A stretch of 64,000 nt of DNA from Triplophysa rosa (GCF_024868665.1 NC_079893.1:15914597-15978596), one strand, 5' to 3'. Shown: positions 1 through 12,117, numbered from the stretch's first letter. The notes: a model not told the origin generated them from the sequence alone. Numbers and translations: made by a program.

Positions 1-708
1 GAATACATGTCTGACTCCATCTTTTATACATTGTTCTCAAGTTGTTATCACAGTTCAAACCAATCAGGTTTTACCTGACCTCATCTTCTACCAACCAGTT
101 TTTACATGACATCACTTATTTTTATTAGTCCATCCCCTTATGCCTCGTTACAGTTATATTTCATCCTGCACTTGCTACAGTTATATTTCCGGCCTACCAT
201 ATTAAGATCTCTGGCCTACCATATTAAGATTTAATTGTAGGGAGCGCTCTCAATAACACATACGTATATCATGTGCTCTTTATCTTGACACCTTTCCGGG
301 GGCTTTCGGACGTCTCAATAACACATACGTATATCATGTGCAATAACACATACGTATATCAAGTGCTTTTTATCTTGACACCTTTCCGGGGGCTTTCAGA
401 CGATACATGATTTAACCTTGGTTTTATTAAAAATGAACTCATGGTTTAGTGTGATAATGATAAACAACCCAGCGTTCTTAACCAAACCTCTCTACAAAAG
501 TGTGTGTGGTGTACGTGCAGTTCCTGTCGTAATTTGATAAGATATTTGGTGTGTACACAGGTGTTCAAGTGTTCAAACTCATACATGAGGCCCATAGCCC
601 TTGTTACAATCAGAGAAGTACATGAACTCTATAACTACCTTTAAATGTATTCTTTATATAAGAAAGCTATTTTATATAAGAAAACTCAGTAATATATTTA
701 GAATATAA
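1..708. other. Non-coding left edge with short repeats
   Basis: No gene is supported here. The stretch is AT-rich with many stops in all frames. Its only clear structure is the short repeated block described at 251-403. The reading frame of the DIRS remnant is closed by a stop at 706-708, so this segment is probably the sequence into which the truncated retroelement was placed, or a degraded flank of it. Confidence 0.5.
251..403. repeat. Short tandem duplication (CAATAACACATACGTATATC block)
   Basis: The block CAATAACACATACGTATATC occurs three times (from about 251, 316 and 341). The longer unit running through TTTATCTTGACACC and TTTCCGGGGGCTTTC occurs twice. The copies differ by only a few bases, so the duplication is fairly young. 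Function unknown. Confidence 0.75.
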
Positions 709-2346
709 GAAAAGTCAATAATATGTCTAGAAAAACCACCACACTTCCTAGTCCCCAAAAAAGGCGGGGTTCTTCGCCCTATTCTGGATTTGAGACCGCT
801 GAATCGCGCACTGGCGAAACGCTCATTCAAAATGATAACGGTAAAACAGATCCTAGCGCATATTCGGCCCGGGGACTGGTTTATATCGGTGGATCTAAAA
901 GACACCTATTTCCACGTCCAGATAGCCTATCGTGACAGACGTTTCCTGAGGTTTGCGTTCGAAGGCAGAGCATACCAGTTCGGAGTTCTCCCATTCGGGT
1001 TGGCGTTGGCTCCGAGAACGTTCACAAAATGTGTAAATGCAGCGCTTGCCCCTCTCAAGCAGAGTGGAATGCGCATCATGAATTATCTGGACGACTGGCT
1101 CGTTATAGCTCAATCGCGAGATGTACTGGAGAACCACAAGCGCCAGCTTCTTGGACACATGGAGAGTCTGGGACTGGCTATCAATGTGCAGAAGAGCAGG
1201 CTGTGTCCCACACAGAGCATTGCATTCTTAGGAATGAGTTTGGATTCGCGCTCTATGAGAGCGCGTCTTTCTCAGGAACATGTGCAGTCTTTGGTCAGCG
1301 CTCTCGCCTCGTTCAGGCTGGGAAGAGCGGTATGTCTGAAGAGTTTTCAGAGACTGCTGGGGCTTATGGTGGCAGTGGCAGTGATCTGCCGGCTCGGACT
1401 TCTGCATATGAGGCCACTTCAGCTATGGCTGACATCCCAGGTGCCGCGCAGAGCGTGGCGCGATAACCGGTTGCGCATCGTGGGGACTCGCGGATGCAGG
1501 CGGACGCTGGCCCCCTGGTTCAACACAAGCATGTTCGAGCAGGGAGTCCAGATGGGCAGAGTGGTCAGCAGAAAGGTTGTCACTACGGATGCGGCGTTGA
1601 CGGGCTAGGGAGCCCTTTGCGACGGCAGACCAGCTTATGGCGCTTGGACGAGCGCTCAAGCGACGTGGCATATAAACTTACTAGAGCTGAAGGCAGTATC
1701 TTTAGCTTTGCGAAGCTTCCTCCCTCTAATAAAGGATCGACATGTCCTGGTTCGGAAAGACAACACTACGGTGGTGTCCTATATCAATCATCAGGGGGGC
1801 ATTCGTTCGCGCTCACTTCAGAGGCTGGCGGAACGTCTCCTTTTCTGGGCAGACGTGAACCTCATGTCGATTCGCACAGTACATGTTCCCAGCAGTCAGA
1901 ACTGCGGTGCGGACATGCTGTCCAGAGGCGGTCCGGTTTACAGGGAGTGGAGGTTACATCCGCAGACAGTTCGGCTAATCTGGAGCCTGTTCGGAGAGGC
2001 GGATATCGATATGTTTGTCTCAGAGGAGAATACGCACTGCCAGCTATTCTTCTCGCTGACGAACATGCCCATGGAGGGGGACGCTCTTTCGAGTCACTGG
2101 CCCAAGGGACGGAAGTATGCTTTCCCCCCAGCAAAAATGATGCCACTGGTGCTGCACAAGATCAGGGAGGAGAGAGAGACTGTCCTGTTAGTTGTGCCGA
2201 ATTGGCCCAACCAGCCATGGTTTCCGGAGTTGGTAGCGATGCTGACGGCTCCTGCATGGCCGATCCCCTTACGGAGAGATCTCCTGTCGCAGGTGAGCGG
2301 CCGCTTGTTGATTTGGCCGCTCTTAATGTTCCTGGCATCTTTCTGA
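709..2346 (+). pseudogene. DIRS-type retroelement: reverse transcriptase and RNase H, truncated at both ends
   Basis: One frame runs from 709 to 2346, broken by a single in-frame TAG at 1606-1608. Upstream of it lie RT blocks: FLVPKK, ILDLRPLN, FISVDLKD (first catalytic Asp), LPFGLALAPRTFTK and the palm motif NYLDDWL, typical of DIRS-type RT. Downstream, VLVRKDNTTVVSYIN and VHVPSSQNCGADMLSR are RNase H-like, followed by the NPNW-type region KIREERETVLLVVPNWP that DIRS proteins carry. The stop falls just after TTDAALTG, where relatives usually have Trp, so TGG to TAG is likely. The N-terminal gag and the C-terminal tyrosine recombinase are absent, so this is a dead fragment. The family call rests on the YLDDWL context; a Gypsy element would carry YxDD with a different downstream order. 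Confidence 0.85.
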
Positions 2347-2359
2347 CGGATGTGTAGTG

Positions 2360-2773
2360 TTTTTAAAATCTAACTATGGTCTGTTTCACTTGCATGGAGA
2401 TCTCCCTGAACCCCATGATGTGGGTTCACAGCAACAGCTTCCAAATGCAAACACCACATGTAGAATCAACTCCAGACCTTTAACATGCTTCATTTATGAC
2501 AAAATTATTTAAGGAAAAGCCCATACATAAAAAGCTGTTTTATTCAACTGTCCAATTACTTTTGGTCCCTTGAAAAAGGGGGGCGCTTCATATTAAAGAG
2601 CTGTAATTCCTAAATCCTTCAGCTAATCTGGATGTGAATACACTCTAAATAAAGATGAGAGTGTGCACTTTAAGACAATATCTATTATAAAACTGTAACT
2701 CGAAAACATATTGATACACAGCTAAAATAACAAAAAATGTGCCTCTGTCCAAATATTTATGGCCCTAACTGTA
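2360..2773 (-). mobile_element. Tc1-like transposon end, truncated
   Basis: Read on the minus strand this begins TACAGTTAGGGCCATAAATA, a Tc1-like terminal repeat following a TA, and runs through an internal TIR-like block (the complement of GTCCAATTACTTTTGGTCCC at about 2549) into a stretch recalling the 3' end of fish Tc1-like transposases. No intact transposase remains and the other end is missing. The outer 173 bp (2601-2773) is repeated at 3083-3255. Confidence 0.55.
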
Positions 2774-3082
2774 GATAAATGCATAAATTGCCCCGCCCCT
2801 CGATACTATTGTGTATCGGCAATCCACAGGCTGGCGATAGAACGATCTGACTATAGAGAATATCGCCCAACACTAAATTCCATTCATTATTCCAGCTTCA
2901 AAAGTCTGCTTGCTGTCACGGTGATGAATGACAGCGACTTTGCATGTTTGCGTTGTTTTTCTCTATCGAGTCAAGTAAAATAAAACTTCGACTGTTTGCC
3001 TTGTTGAACTACAATAATGATTGCTCGTTTAGTGCCATCATGACTAAATCAAAGTTATATTAATAAATACAAAATTTAAATT
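2774..3082. other. Spacer between two Tc1-like ends
   Basis: About 300 bp separate two same-orientation copies of the Tc1-like terminal block. No gene or clear repeat is visible in it. Confidence 0.4.
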
Positions 3083-3255
3083 CTGTAATTCCTAAATCCT
3101 TCAACTAATCTGGATGTGAATACACTCTAAATAAAGCTGAGAGTGTGCACTTTAAGACAATATCTATTATAAAACTGTAACTCGAAAACATATTGATACA
3201 CAGCTAAAATAACAAAAAATGTGCCTCTGTCCAAATTTTTATGGCCCTAACTGTA
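3083..3255 (-). repeat. Second copy of the Tc1-like terminal block
   Basis: This 173-bp segment matches 2601-2773 with only a few substitutions and ends in the same GGCCCTAACTGTA. Both copies have the same orientation, so they are not the two ends of one TIR element. Either two elements inserted, or a local duplication copied the end together with the intervening sequence. Confidence 0.8.
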
Positions 3256-3534
3256 TGAGAAGCTGGATTTTTGGACAAAAACCGAAGCTTACGTGGCTAG
3301 AAAATGCTCGTGTGACTGAAATTAGCATTCTATCAGAGTGCAAGTTCAGTGCAGTTGGCAACCTTGTTACTTCCCACTGCAACCTTTTAAACAAGAGAAA
3401 GTAAACTTGCTGTAAATCAATATAATTAATCCAAATGCGTCATTGATGCCCACGTGCGCATTATTACTTGATTGCCAAATGGGACCAACTCGTGCCCTGG
3501 TTTTAAACCCTCACACGCATAGCAATTCCTGCAA

Positions 3535-4028
3535 GGAAAAGTCCGAGCCGCGCGCATTACAAGCTCTCTCGTGCGCGGAAACCTCAAACCCCGCACATTA
3601 TAAACTTTCTCTGGCGTGAGGAAAAGCCTAAGCCCCGCACATTATAAACTCTCTCTGGCGTGAGGAAAAGCCTAAGCTGCATGCATTACAAGCTCTCTCG
3701 TGCGCAGAAAACTCAAACTCTGCACATTATAAACTCTCTCTGGCGTGAGGAAAAGCCTAAGCCGCATTACAAGCTCTCTCGTGCGTGGAAAACTCAAACC
3801 CCGCACATTACAAACTCTCTGGCTCGAGGAAAATCCAGATCCACGTGCATTACAAGCTCTCTCTTGTGCGGAAAACTCAAACCCCGCACATTATAAACTC
3901 TCTCTGGCGTGAGGAAAAGCCTACGCATTGCAAGCTCTCTCGTGCGCGGAAAACTCAAACGCGCACATTATAAACTCTCTCTGGCGTGAGGAAAAGCCTA
4001 AGCCGCGTTGCAAGCTCTCTTGCACAAA
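3535..4028. repeat. Minisatellite, ~80-bp composite unit
   Basis: A tandem array alternates two related ~40-bp half-units. One contains GCATTACAAGCTCTCTCGTG followed by a CGGAAAACTCAAACCCC-type tail; the other contains CACATTATAAACTCTCTCTG followed by GCGTGAGGAAAAGCC. Some half-units are missing or duplicated, so the spacing is irregular. Open frames through it follow from the repeat and are not gene evidence. Confidence 0.85.
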
Positions 4029-4429
4029 GAAATGCGCAATTACACGATAGTATCGTCAACCGGAACAACCCTCAATGTAATTAAACATGTTCGTTCAATT
4101 GGCGAGACAGGAATAACATGAATGAAACAAATGAGGATTTCATCACAGTCAGGGAGGCAGAAGGCCACTAACAGGTGAGACAAAAGGTTTTATTTTCGCA
4201 ACTTGTTTACGGACTGAATTTGCTGTGGAATATGTGCCGACCGGGTCGAGCAGGGTCCAGCCCGGTTCGGGTCCAGTTTTCAAATAATATTCGAGTCCAG
4301 GTAGTAAATTTATGATTTTTAAAATTATTAGACGGGTCCGGGTCGGACGTGTGTGGCACATTTTTGGACCCGTGAAGACCTCTAACACCCATACATATAC
4401 ATGCCCATAAACCCTCCCCTTGAAGAAAT
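4029..4429. other. Unassigned segment
   Basis: No supported gene. A stretch near 4230-4390 contains repeated GGGTCC/GACCCG-like words (GGTCCAG, CGGGTCCGGGTCGG) and could be an end of a hAT-like element, but no matching partner or target duplication was found. Confidence 0.35.
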
Positions 4430-5674
4430 CAGGACAGAAATGGCCAAAAGTGACCCGCCTACCAAAGATAGCTTATAAATCACTCGATATGCTATATTAC
4501 CAAATATTGAATTCAATCTTTTTTCTCAACTTGTTTTATATCTGGTTTTGTGTTTCTTTTTCAAACGGATTAATCATAGACCTAGTTAATCTGAGTTTAG
4601 GCACCTCGGTCTTTAACTGAAAAAAGCATTTTTTTGTGAATAATTTTGGCAATATTAAATAAAATATTACAAAATTTGTTCAAACCAGCCTACTTTAATC
4701 TAGACTCATTTGTTTAACCAGGAAGTTTGTTTTGAAATGCTTTGTGTACAAAATAGTCACACTTTTGGTGTTCCTGGGTCAAATTGACCCGCCTACCAAA
4801 GAGAGTTTATAAATTGCTCAATATGCTATTTTATCACCAAATATTGGTGATATCAACTTGTTTTCTTTCAGTTAAAACTAGTTTTGTGTTTCTTTTTCGA
4901 ACTGATTAATAGTAGGCTTCACTGATCTGAGCTAAGGCACCTTAAAAATGGCTGGTCATTGAAAGTAAGTGTGGAAGATCACAAAACTCAGGACCTTTAT
5001 TTTGAAATGATTTTATTTTCTGAATAAAGGTGTGAAGTAACAATTATGCTATTCCTGTGTCAAATCTGACCATTGTGACATATAAGACAGAACACGTTAA
5101 CGCTATCATATGGAACATTTCTTAGAAAATAACAATACTGTCATTCCAGTAAGATTTTTTTTCTTATTAGATAAAGTTTGAAAAATTAATGACCACCTGG
5201 CTGTGTCTGTCAAATCTGGCAATTGTGACAAACAAAAAAAGAAAACACTGACACTGTCATACAAAGAAAATTTAATGGAGCAACAAAAACTGTATATAGT
5301 CTTTATGCATACTGTAGGGCACAAAAGATGTTCCATGAAATAATATATGTCTACGACAGCATTAATGTGTTCTGAGCTAATGTTTTTCAAGTCTAATGGT
5401 CAAATTTGAAAGGGAACAGCACAAGTATTACTTTAGACCCCTTTTTCAGAAAATAAAAGCATTTCCAAATAAAGGTCCTGTTTTTGTGATCTTTCACTTT
5501 GACTTTCAAAGGCCAGTCATTTTTGACTAGGAACACCTTGTGCAATTTTTAACGAAACAAAAGCATTTTTGCCTAAACTTCCTAATTAAACATTTAAGTA
5601 GAGTAGTATGAATTTTTTTCATTCATTTTATTTAATATTTGTAAAAGTATACACAAATAATGTTTTTTCAAGCA
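4430..5674. mobile_element. Fold-back element, left portion (arm, centre and start of right arm)
   Basis: This contains inverted copies of one unit built around GACCCGCCTACCAAAG, ...TTTATAA and AGGTGCCTTAA-type words. The segment around 4930-5050 (CTGGTCATTGAAAG ... ATCACAAAACTCAGGACC) is the reverse complement of 5430-5530, so a palindrome centre lies near 5230. The right arm is cut at 5674 and resumes at 15146, where the reading of the unit (TAAGGTGCGTAAGCTCAG) continues. No protein-coding capacity is seen. Families of this look (GGGTCAAATTGACCC boxes) occur in fish; the superfamily is uncertain. Confidence 0.7.
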
Positions 5675-5689
5675 TACCCTTATCAAAAA

Positions 5690-5935
5690 GAAGTTTATTC
5701 AAGTGTGCTATAATTATACTTCTTTTCAACTTAAAATAGAAAAGTATACTTTCAGTCTACTTCTTATGTACTTAGAAATTCACTTTATGTACTTCTCAGA
5801 TATATACTTAAATGTACTCTTAAGTATACTTGATTTTACTGAGTGAAAAGTTTAAGTATATTTGGCCTATACTTGTACTTAATCTTTTGACTTCTAAGTA
5901 TACTTGGCATGTACTTGTGTCTATTCTTTTACTTG
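5690..5935. repeat. Subterminal AAGTATACTT-type repeats, left
   Basis: Many copies of AAGTATACTT and near variants (AAGTATATTT, AAGTGTGC, TTAAGTATACTT) occur within 250 bp of the left terminus. The core is a 10-bp palindrome. By analogy with other DNA transposons these could be transposase-binding sites (inference). Confidence 0.7.
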
Positions 5936-6171
5936 AGTAGCCTATTAAATACATTTTTCTCAAAGTTAGTAGTGCTCTTCTTATTATTCAGTTTTCTTCT
6001 GGACAAAACTTCGGTGCATAACTTTTCCCGCACCGCACTGTTTGTTGTAGACACATAAATGAGGAGTAAAATTGAGCGTCTTATGAGCAGTGGTGTGCTA
6101 TGACTTTTATAAGTGATCGTGCATATGATGGCGGTGAAGCTATTAAGCCATGCCCTAGCAATCATTTAGAA

Positions 6172-8072
6172 CAGGGGTTTTCAAACTGGGGTCCGTGGAA
6201 AACTTAATAGAACAAAATTAATTGACATAATATATATTTTACCAAATATATTTCTAGGGTAAATATATTAATAACCAAGTCTACATACAGATTTGTGCTT
6301 TATAAAAGCGGTTGTAAAGTTTATTTATGCCATTATTTATCCCAAAATACGTTTTGCACGTACAGTACGTTGAATTTAGCAAAATTGGCGCCGCACTGTA
6401 TGTAACGCTCGTCAAATGATGGAAAGATTTTTGAAGAATCCCGCTACTGCAACGACGAGTTTGTGTCAGTCTGACGCGGTGAACTTTAAGCAAAAATCTA
6501 GAAAATTAGACAAACATTACATTACGTTTGGTTTTACATGTACGTTAAAGCAGGTAATCGAGAGACCTCAGTGTGTACTCTGCCAAGAGATTCTCTCCAA
6601 CGAGTGCATGAAACCATCCAAGCTCAAACGTCATCTACAGTAGAAACATCCCAAGTATAATCCACTGACTATTTTAAACATAAGGAAATGTGTTTCGCTA
6701 AGCAGGTTAGTACTTTTCGGCAGCAAGCATCGCTCCCTGAGAGGAGTTTAAAGGCATCCTATTTGGCATCCCTCCACATCGCGACCGTGCTAAAAAGCCG
6801 CACACAATCGGTATTATTGTTATTACAAACATTATTATTACCAGCAACTAAAGACATTGCCAGGGAGTTATTGGGAGAGGACGCTGCACTAAAGGTAGAT
6901 TCTGTGCCTTTGTCGGACAACACAGTGAGCAGACGCATAGGTGACATGGCCAGTGACATTGCTTCGCAAATTTTAGAGCAACTGCGAGACAGTGAATATT
7001 TTGCGCTGCTGATGGATGAAAGTACCGATGCAAATCAAGCACAACTTATGGTCTACATTCGTTTCCTCGGACGGGACAGATTTATCGAGGAATTTATGTT
7101 TTGTAATAATCCCCTTGAAGGCAGAACCACAGGACAGGATATATTTAATATGATCGATCAGTTTATGACGGACTATTCAGTAGAAGTGGTCTTGGTGTGT
7201 TGAAGTGTGCACTGACGGTTCCGCTATGACCGGTAAGAGCAGCGGATTTGTAACGCTGATAAAAGAGAAAGCCCCTGACGCTGTTGCCACACACTGCATG
7301 CTTCATCGTGAAGCTCATTGTGGCCAAACGAATGGATGATGAATTGCATCAAGTGCTGAGAGATGTAGTTAAAACTGTGAACTCAAATCACATCCATTGG
7401 GTGCAGATTACAAGTGTTTGTTGCGCCACTCAGAAGTACGCTGGCTTTCGTGCAGGGCTATGTTAAGTCGGGTGTGTGCGCTGCACAAGATAAAGAGCTG
7501 AGAGAGTTTCTCTCTGGTGAAAAGACAGAACATGCCAAATGTTTTGAAGATGACTCGTGGATACTAAATTTGTCATACATGGCAGATCTCAATGTCCTTA
7601 ATCAGAGCATGCAAGAGCACAATGTGTACATACTGAATGCACAAGATAAGGTAAGCGCATTCACAAAGAAAATATCTCTGTGGGAAACCAAACTCCAGGA
7701 GGGAGTTACATAAATGTTTCCTCTTTACCCAAGAGTGCATCCTGTACCCTGTTCAGTTAATGTAAATATTTAGCAATTTCAGGAATTCAAAAAGCTACAG
7801 AAGTTGTAATTTGAAATGCTAAATTGTTCATTCTTATAAGAATCATTTTTGGCTATAGTGAATTTAGTTGTCAAATAATACAAGAACATTGTTATTGAAG
7901 AAATTTTAAATGTTGATTTGTTGTAATATGAATTGTATCATGTATTTACAGTATGGAAATGTCTTTGTAAATAAAATTCTTAAGGTGCCTTAATATTTTA
8001 GGCAAGGGGATCTTCTGCATTGGAATCATTATATTTGGGGGTCACTGTGATTAAAAAGTTTGAAAACCCCTG
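6172..8072 (+). mobile_element. hAT element (Charlie/ZBED-type), 1.9 kb
   Basis: The left end is CAGGGGTTTTCAAACTGGGG and the right end is the inverted AGTTTGAAAACCCCTG. Flanking 8-bp sequences ATTTAGAA (6164-6171) and ATTTAGAG (8073-8080) match at 7 of 8 positions, as expected of a hAT target duplication. It carries a decayed BED-finger transposase on the plus strand. The insertion site lies in an older repeat with CCTAGCAA/CTTAGCAACA words. Confidence 0.9.
6416..7713 (+). pseudogene. hAT (Charlie/ZBED5-like) transposase, decayed
   Basis: The fragment starts MMERFLKN. A BED zinc finger lies at about residues 38-76: PQCVLCQEILSNE supplies the two Cys and KLKRHL...KHP the His residues. A stop at 6641 breaks the frame; the next block (6688-7203) contains LLMDESTDANQAQLMVYIRF, the hAT catalytic-core start that includes the first acidic residue. 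Further frameshifts follow near 7200, 7310 and 7460, with blocks resembling KAPDAVATHCMLHREA and the Trp-rich WILNLSYMADLNVLN. The C-terminal dimerisation region is missing. The whole is far shorter than the usual ~600 residues, so it is not functional. Closest relatives by eye are the domesticated ZBED5/SCAND3-like proteins. Confidence 0.85.
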
Positions 8073-8501
8073 ATTTAGAGCACCCTTGAAACCACCTTAT
8101 AACACCTTTGCAATGACCCAGAATGCCTTAGCAACATCATAGCAACCACCTAAAAACACTTAAGCAACCAAGTGCCAAGTTTTGCCACAGCAAGTAAAGT
8201 TTATTTTAGTTTAAGTTCATAGTTTTACATCAGAATCTTCATATTTTCTTCTAGTTTTTCAGTCTTATAACTTACATCTTTTAGTTTACACAGTAGCAAG
8301 TCTGGTTTGGGTTGGAATAAAATAAATACAAATGAGTGGAACTTAAATGCTTGCTTTAAAAAATATTTTTTTGATTTGACATTTTTTATTTTCTTATTTA
8401 ACTAAGCAATGACAACTCTGAATTATATAACGTGATTAAATCAACATATTCATTTAACTGTACTTACAAGTGTAAGTGACAAGTGTGTATTGATACTGCT
8501 C
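8073..8501. other. Non-coding repeat-derived spacer
   Basis: The left part contains tandem-like CACCTTAGCAA/CATAGCAACCACC words common in fish satellite-like repeats. The rest is AT-rich with no gene. Confidence 0.4.
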
Positions 8502-8509
8502 GTGCGCAG

Positions 8510-10338
8510 CAGAGATGGCAAAAGTACACACATCCTTTACTTAAGTAGAAGTACAGATACTCATGTTTAAAAGTACTCAAGTAAAAGTTGAAGTACTGAC
8601 TAAACTTGTTTACTCAAGTAAAAGTATAAAGTATGGGCTCTAAAATGTACTTAAGTAAAAAGTAGCCAATACTACTACCTGTTTTAGAGTCACGCTCGTA
8701 CCTCACAACTGAACTACCATTATGTAGAACACAAGCATAAAAAAGACTGATGGAATAAATCTATTTGCCACTACCTAGTTAGTGGAAAAAAACACAAATT
8801 TATAATACAATTATGATGTAAGATAAGAGTGTAAAGGACAAGCGTATTGATAATAATTGTGACAGAATTCCCTTTGTCTCAAGTTCTCAACCATAATTTT
8901 AGCTATTCTTTGTGTTGCCTTCCGCCTTGGTCCGTGGCAGCTTCTTAGACTACTAGCCTATGTCTGCGATGCGTAATAGCCAGGAAATGACTGTTTGGTA
9001 CTGTGATTGTCAAAACATTTTATAACAGAATTTCACTGCTTTCAATTTTAGATTAACTGTCCCTTTAAATTTTAAGCACAGACCATTCATGGACATATCA
9101 TTATACAAAGGTTGTAGACACTTGGGAGATCTTGTCAAAAAGAGAAAACTGAGAAATAAAGAGATAATTAATTAGGCAAGTCAATTTACTTGGTAACCAT
9201 TACTGTTTTTCTCGATTGGTTAAACACATTTCTTGAAATTATGCCTCGCTTTAAAATATTAAATGTTTAGCCTCTTACATTGTACGTTACACTCGTTCAA
9301 CATTAAAACTGATGTCAGTGTTGCTAGATTAGGTGGATGATTTCCAGCCCAAAGGCTCACTAAAACCCACTCACTCCAACAAAAACCAGCCCAAAATTTT
9401 AACTTCCAAAAATAATGTGATAGTATTTTATTGCAATGTCAATCAACGTTGATAAGGATCGTTTTTTATTTCCTTATAATTTTAATCATGACAAGATGAA
9501 AAAATATAATAAAAATCAGGAAAATAGATCAAACAAGGCAAATGCATTAAGAAAATTAGAAAATAAGACTAATAGGATATGTCCAGAAACCACTTCAAAT
9601 GGCAATCAGGAAATTAGCGCATTTTTTTGCAAAAGTGCCCACTATAATTAGTTCATCAAAAGCAACGCAATGAGCAGGTATTTTTCACTCGTTCATGAAC
9701 TTAACGCACACACCACGATAGCAAAAAACATGCAATTCATACATACTAATGAACAACAGCAACAATAATGCGCTTACCTTAACGAGCTGCCTTAACTTCT
9801 GAAAGAACTACAGTACATCTTTCGTGAAGTATATGTTTGTAGAACATGTGAATAGCTAAATAGCTAAATTACATATTTAAAATCTGGTCCTTTCGCGCTA
9901 AAAAACCCTACCATTCATGAGTCACCACATGATGCAGAATATCACGCTCGAGATCTGAGAACAGTTACTCTGACTTCTTTGATTTGATTGGTCACCGCTT
10001 TGCTCTGTAAACAGTAACTCCCGCCTTCTTACATTTGATTGGCTAGTGGCCACCTCACACAGCGCTTCGGCTTTTAGGCAGACCTATCATTAGGTTGAAA
10101 AAGTCACGCAATGACAAGAAATAATATTGATTGTGCATCAAATACAGATTAAAACTAAAGTAACGAGCCTGGTTTGAAAATGTAAGAAGTACAGAAAGTA
10201 CAGGTATTTGCGTAAAAATGTAAGAAGTGAAAGTAAAAAGTCGTCAGAAAAATAAATAGTGGAGTAAAGTACAGGTACCAGAAAAATCTACTTAAGTACA
10301 GTAACGAAGTATTTGTACTTCGTTACTTCCCATCTCTG
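8510..10338. mobile_element. Non-autonomous hAT element (Ac/Tol2-like termini)
   Basis: It starts CAGAGATGGCAAAAGTACAC and ends ACTTCGTTACTTCCCATCTCTG (last 20 bases inverted-complementary in type). An exact 8-bp duplication GTGCGCAG flanks it (8502-8509 and 10339-10346). The subterminal regions are rich in ACTTAAGTA/ACTCAAGTAAAAGTA words, as in Ac/Tol2-group elements. I see no transposase in its 1829 bp; short open frames inside show no recognisable domain. Confidence 0.93.
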
Positions 10339-10346
10339 GTGCGCAG

Positions 10347-11373
10347 TAACACAGTTCAACCTGTAGGTGGAGTCCATCTGAACACTGATGGAGTGAATGA
10401 AAGTGAAGAAGCACGGTGAGGTATGTTGGTGCTTTTCTAACATATTTTTATCTCTGAAGGGCTTAATTTTCATTGTTCAACGACATAACAGTAACGTTAA
10501 GTAAATTCCAGTTAACATTACATGATAGGACTGCAATAAAATTTCTCCACTGTGTTGAACTGAGATTAGCAAACTAGCAACTTCTAATTGTTTTGATTAT
10601 TTGTAGATAAGTTAATGTTGTTATGGGTGTAATATAGACTAGTAGGGAGAGTAAAACATGAATTCCACAACTAGCATTGGTAAGGTAAATTTGGTCTGTT
10701 GTAAATGTTTGATTTATAAATAGCTTTTAGTATTACTCAGACTGGATTATGTAGACTAATTTTCACTTTCATTTGCAGAAGTTGGGTTCTGAAACAAGTG
10801 GAAGTACACATAGTAAGTATCGTGTTGCATACTGGCATAAAACATAAAATCTACCAGAACCACTAATTTGTGTCAGTTTGTTTCATTCAAGTCATACAAT
10901 GGATTAAAAAAAATCACTCCTAGTCTGTATATCAGATCTTTAGAAATGCAGCTCGGCCAATCAGACTGTTAAGATCAGAACAAACTTTGATTTATTCTGA
11001 AATGTAATGCCTATCAAATGCTAAAAGACTCAAACACTGCTTTGTGAATTCTTCTTTATATGAAAGAACTATATAATTTGCTGTATGGTTTACCATACTA
11101 TTTATTGTTTTCTCTTATAACTTTATACTCAATATTTCCATTTTTTCTCTGTTACTTGTACAAAAATGAATATGCTTCTGATTCTTTAAATGGCATGTAC
11201 ACTTGTTCATATTTGTAATGTAAGTATGATTGTAATATTGTTTTTATTTCTTACAGAACTGTGATTGTGTCAAACCCAATCACCTGTCGGAGAGAGACAC
11301 GTACTGCATTTGGAGGCTTCTAAAAGTGATTGTTTTAAAAGACATTAATGGATGACCTTGAAAACCTTTCACA
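10347..11373. other. Non-coding interior of the TA-flanked element
   Basis: About 1 kb of AT-rich sequence. A few splice-like signals exist (for example GCAG before 10781 and GTAAGT near 10812), but no open reading frame of recognisable family. Could be relic exons of the host transposon; not supported enough to call. Confidence 0.35.
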
Positions 11374-11689
11374 TACAGTGGCTTGCAAAAGTATTCAACC
11401 CCCTTCATTTTATTCACATTTTGTTATGCTGCTGCCTTATCTTAAACTACTTTAAATGATTATTTTGTACATTAATCTACACTCCATGCACAATAATACA
11501 AAACAAAAAACTGATTTTTGACAGCTTTGCAAATTTATTAAAAATAAAAATAAAAAATAAGTACATTGCATAAGTATTCACACCCTTTACACAGAAAATG
11601 GTTAAAGCGCCTTTACAGACTCAAATCTTTTTGGGTATGATGTGAAAAGCTTTACACATCTGCATTTGGCAATTTTCTGTCATTCTTCT

Positions 11690-12115
11690 CCTCAGATTCT
11701 CTCAAACTCTGTCAGGTTGGATGGAAATCATCAGTAGACAGACATTTTCAGGTTTCTACAGAGAATGTTCAGTTGGGTTCAAGCACTAGCTGGGCCACTC
11801 AAGGACATAGACAGAGTTGTCCATAAGCCACTCTTGCATTGTTTTAGTTGTGTGCTTAGGATCATTGTCATGTTGGAGAATGAACCTTCTGCCCTGTCCG
11901 AGGTTCTGAATGTTCTGGGCTAGGTTTTCATGATCATTATCTCCGTATTTTGTGTACAGTCCCTGAAGCTGAAAAACACCCCCACATCATGATGCTGTTT
12001 CCACTACACTTTACTGTTAAGACGGTATTGTACAGGTGTTGAGCAGTGCTTGTTTTTCTCCAGACATGATGCATCAATCTGAGATTTATCAGACCAGAAT
12101 ATCTTGTTTCTGACA
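11690..12115 (-). pseudogene. Tc1-like transposase, C-terminal half, degenerate
   Basis: Minus-strand blocks WRKTSTAQ and GNSIMMWGCFSASGT match the region after the first catalytic Asp of Tc1 transposases. A later frame reads LQHDNDPKHTTKTMQEW, the segment containing the second catalytic Asp (HDNDPKH). Frame changes and stops separate these blocks, and the helix-turn-helix half is absent. Confidence 0.8.
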
Positions 12116-12117
12116 GT

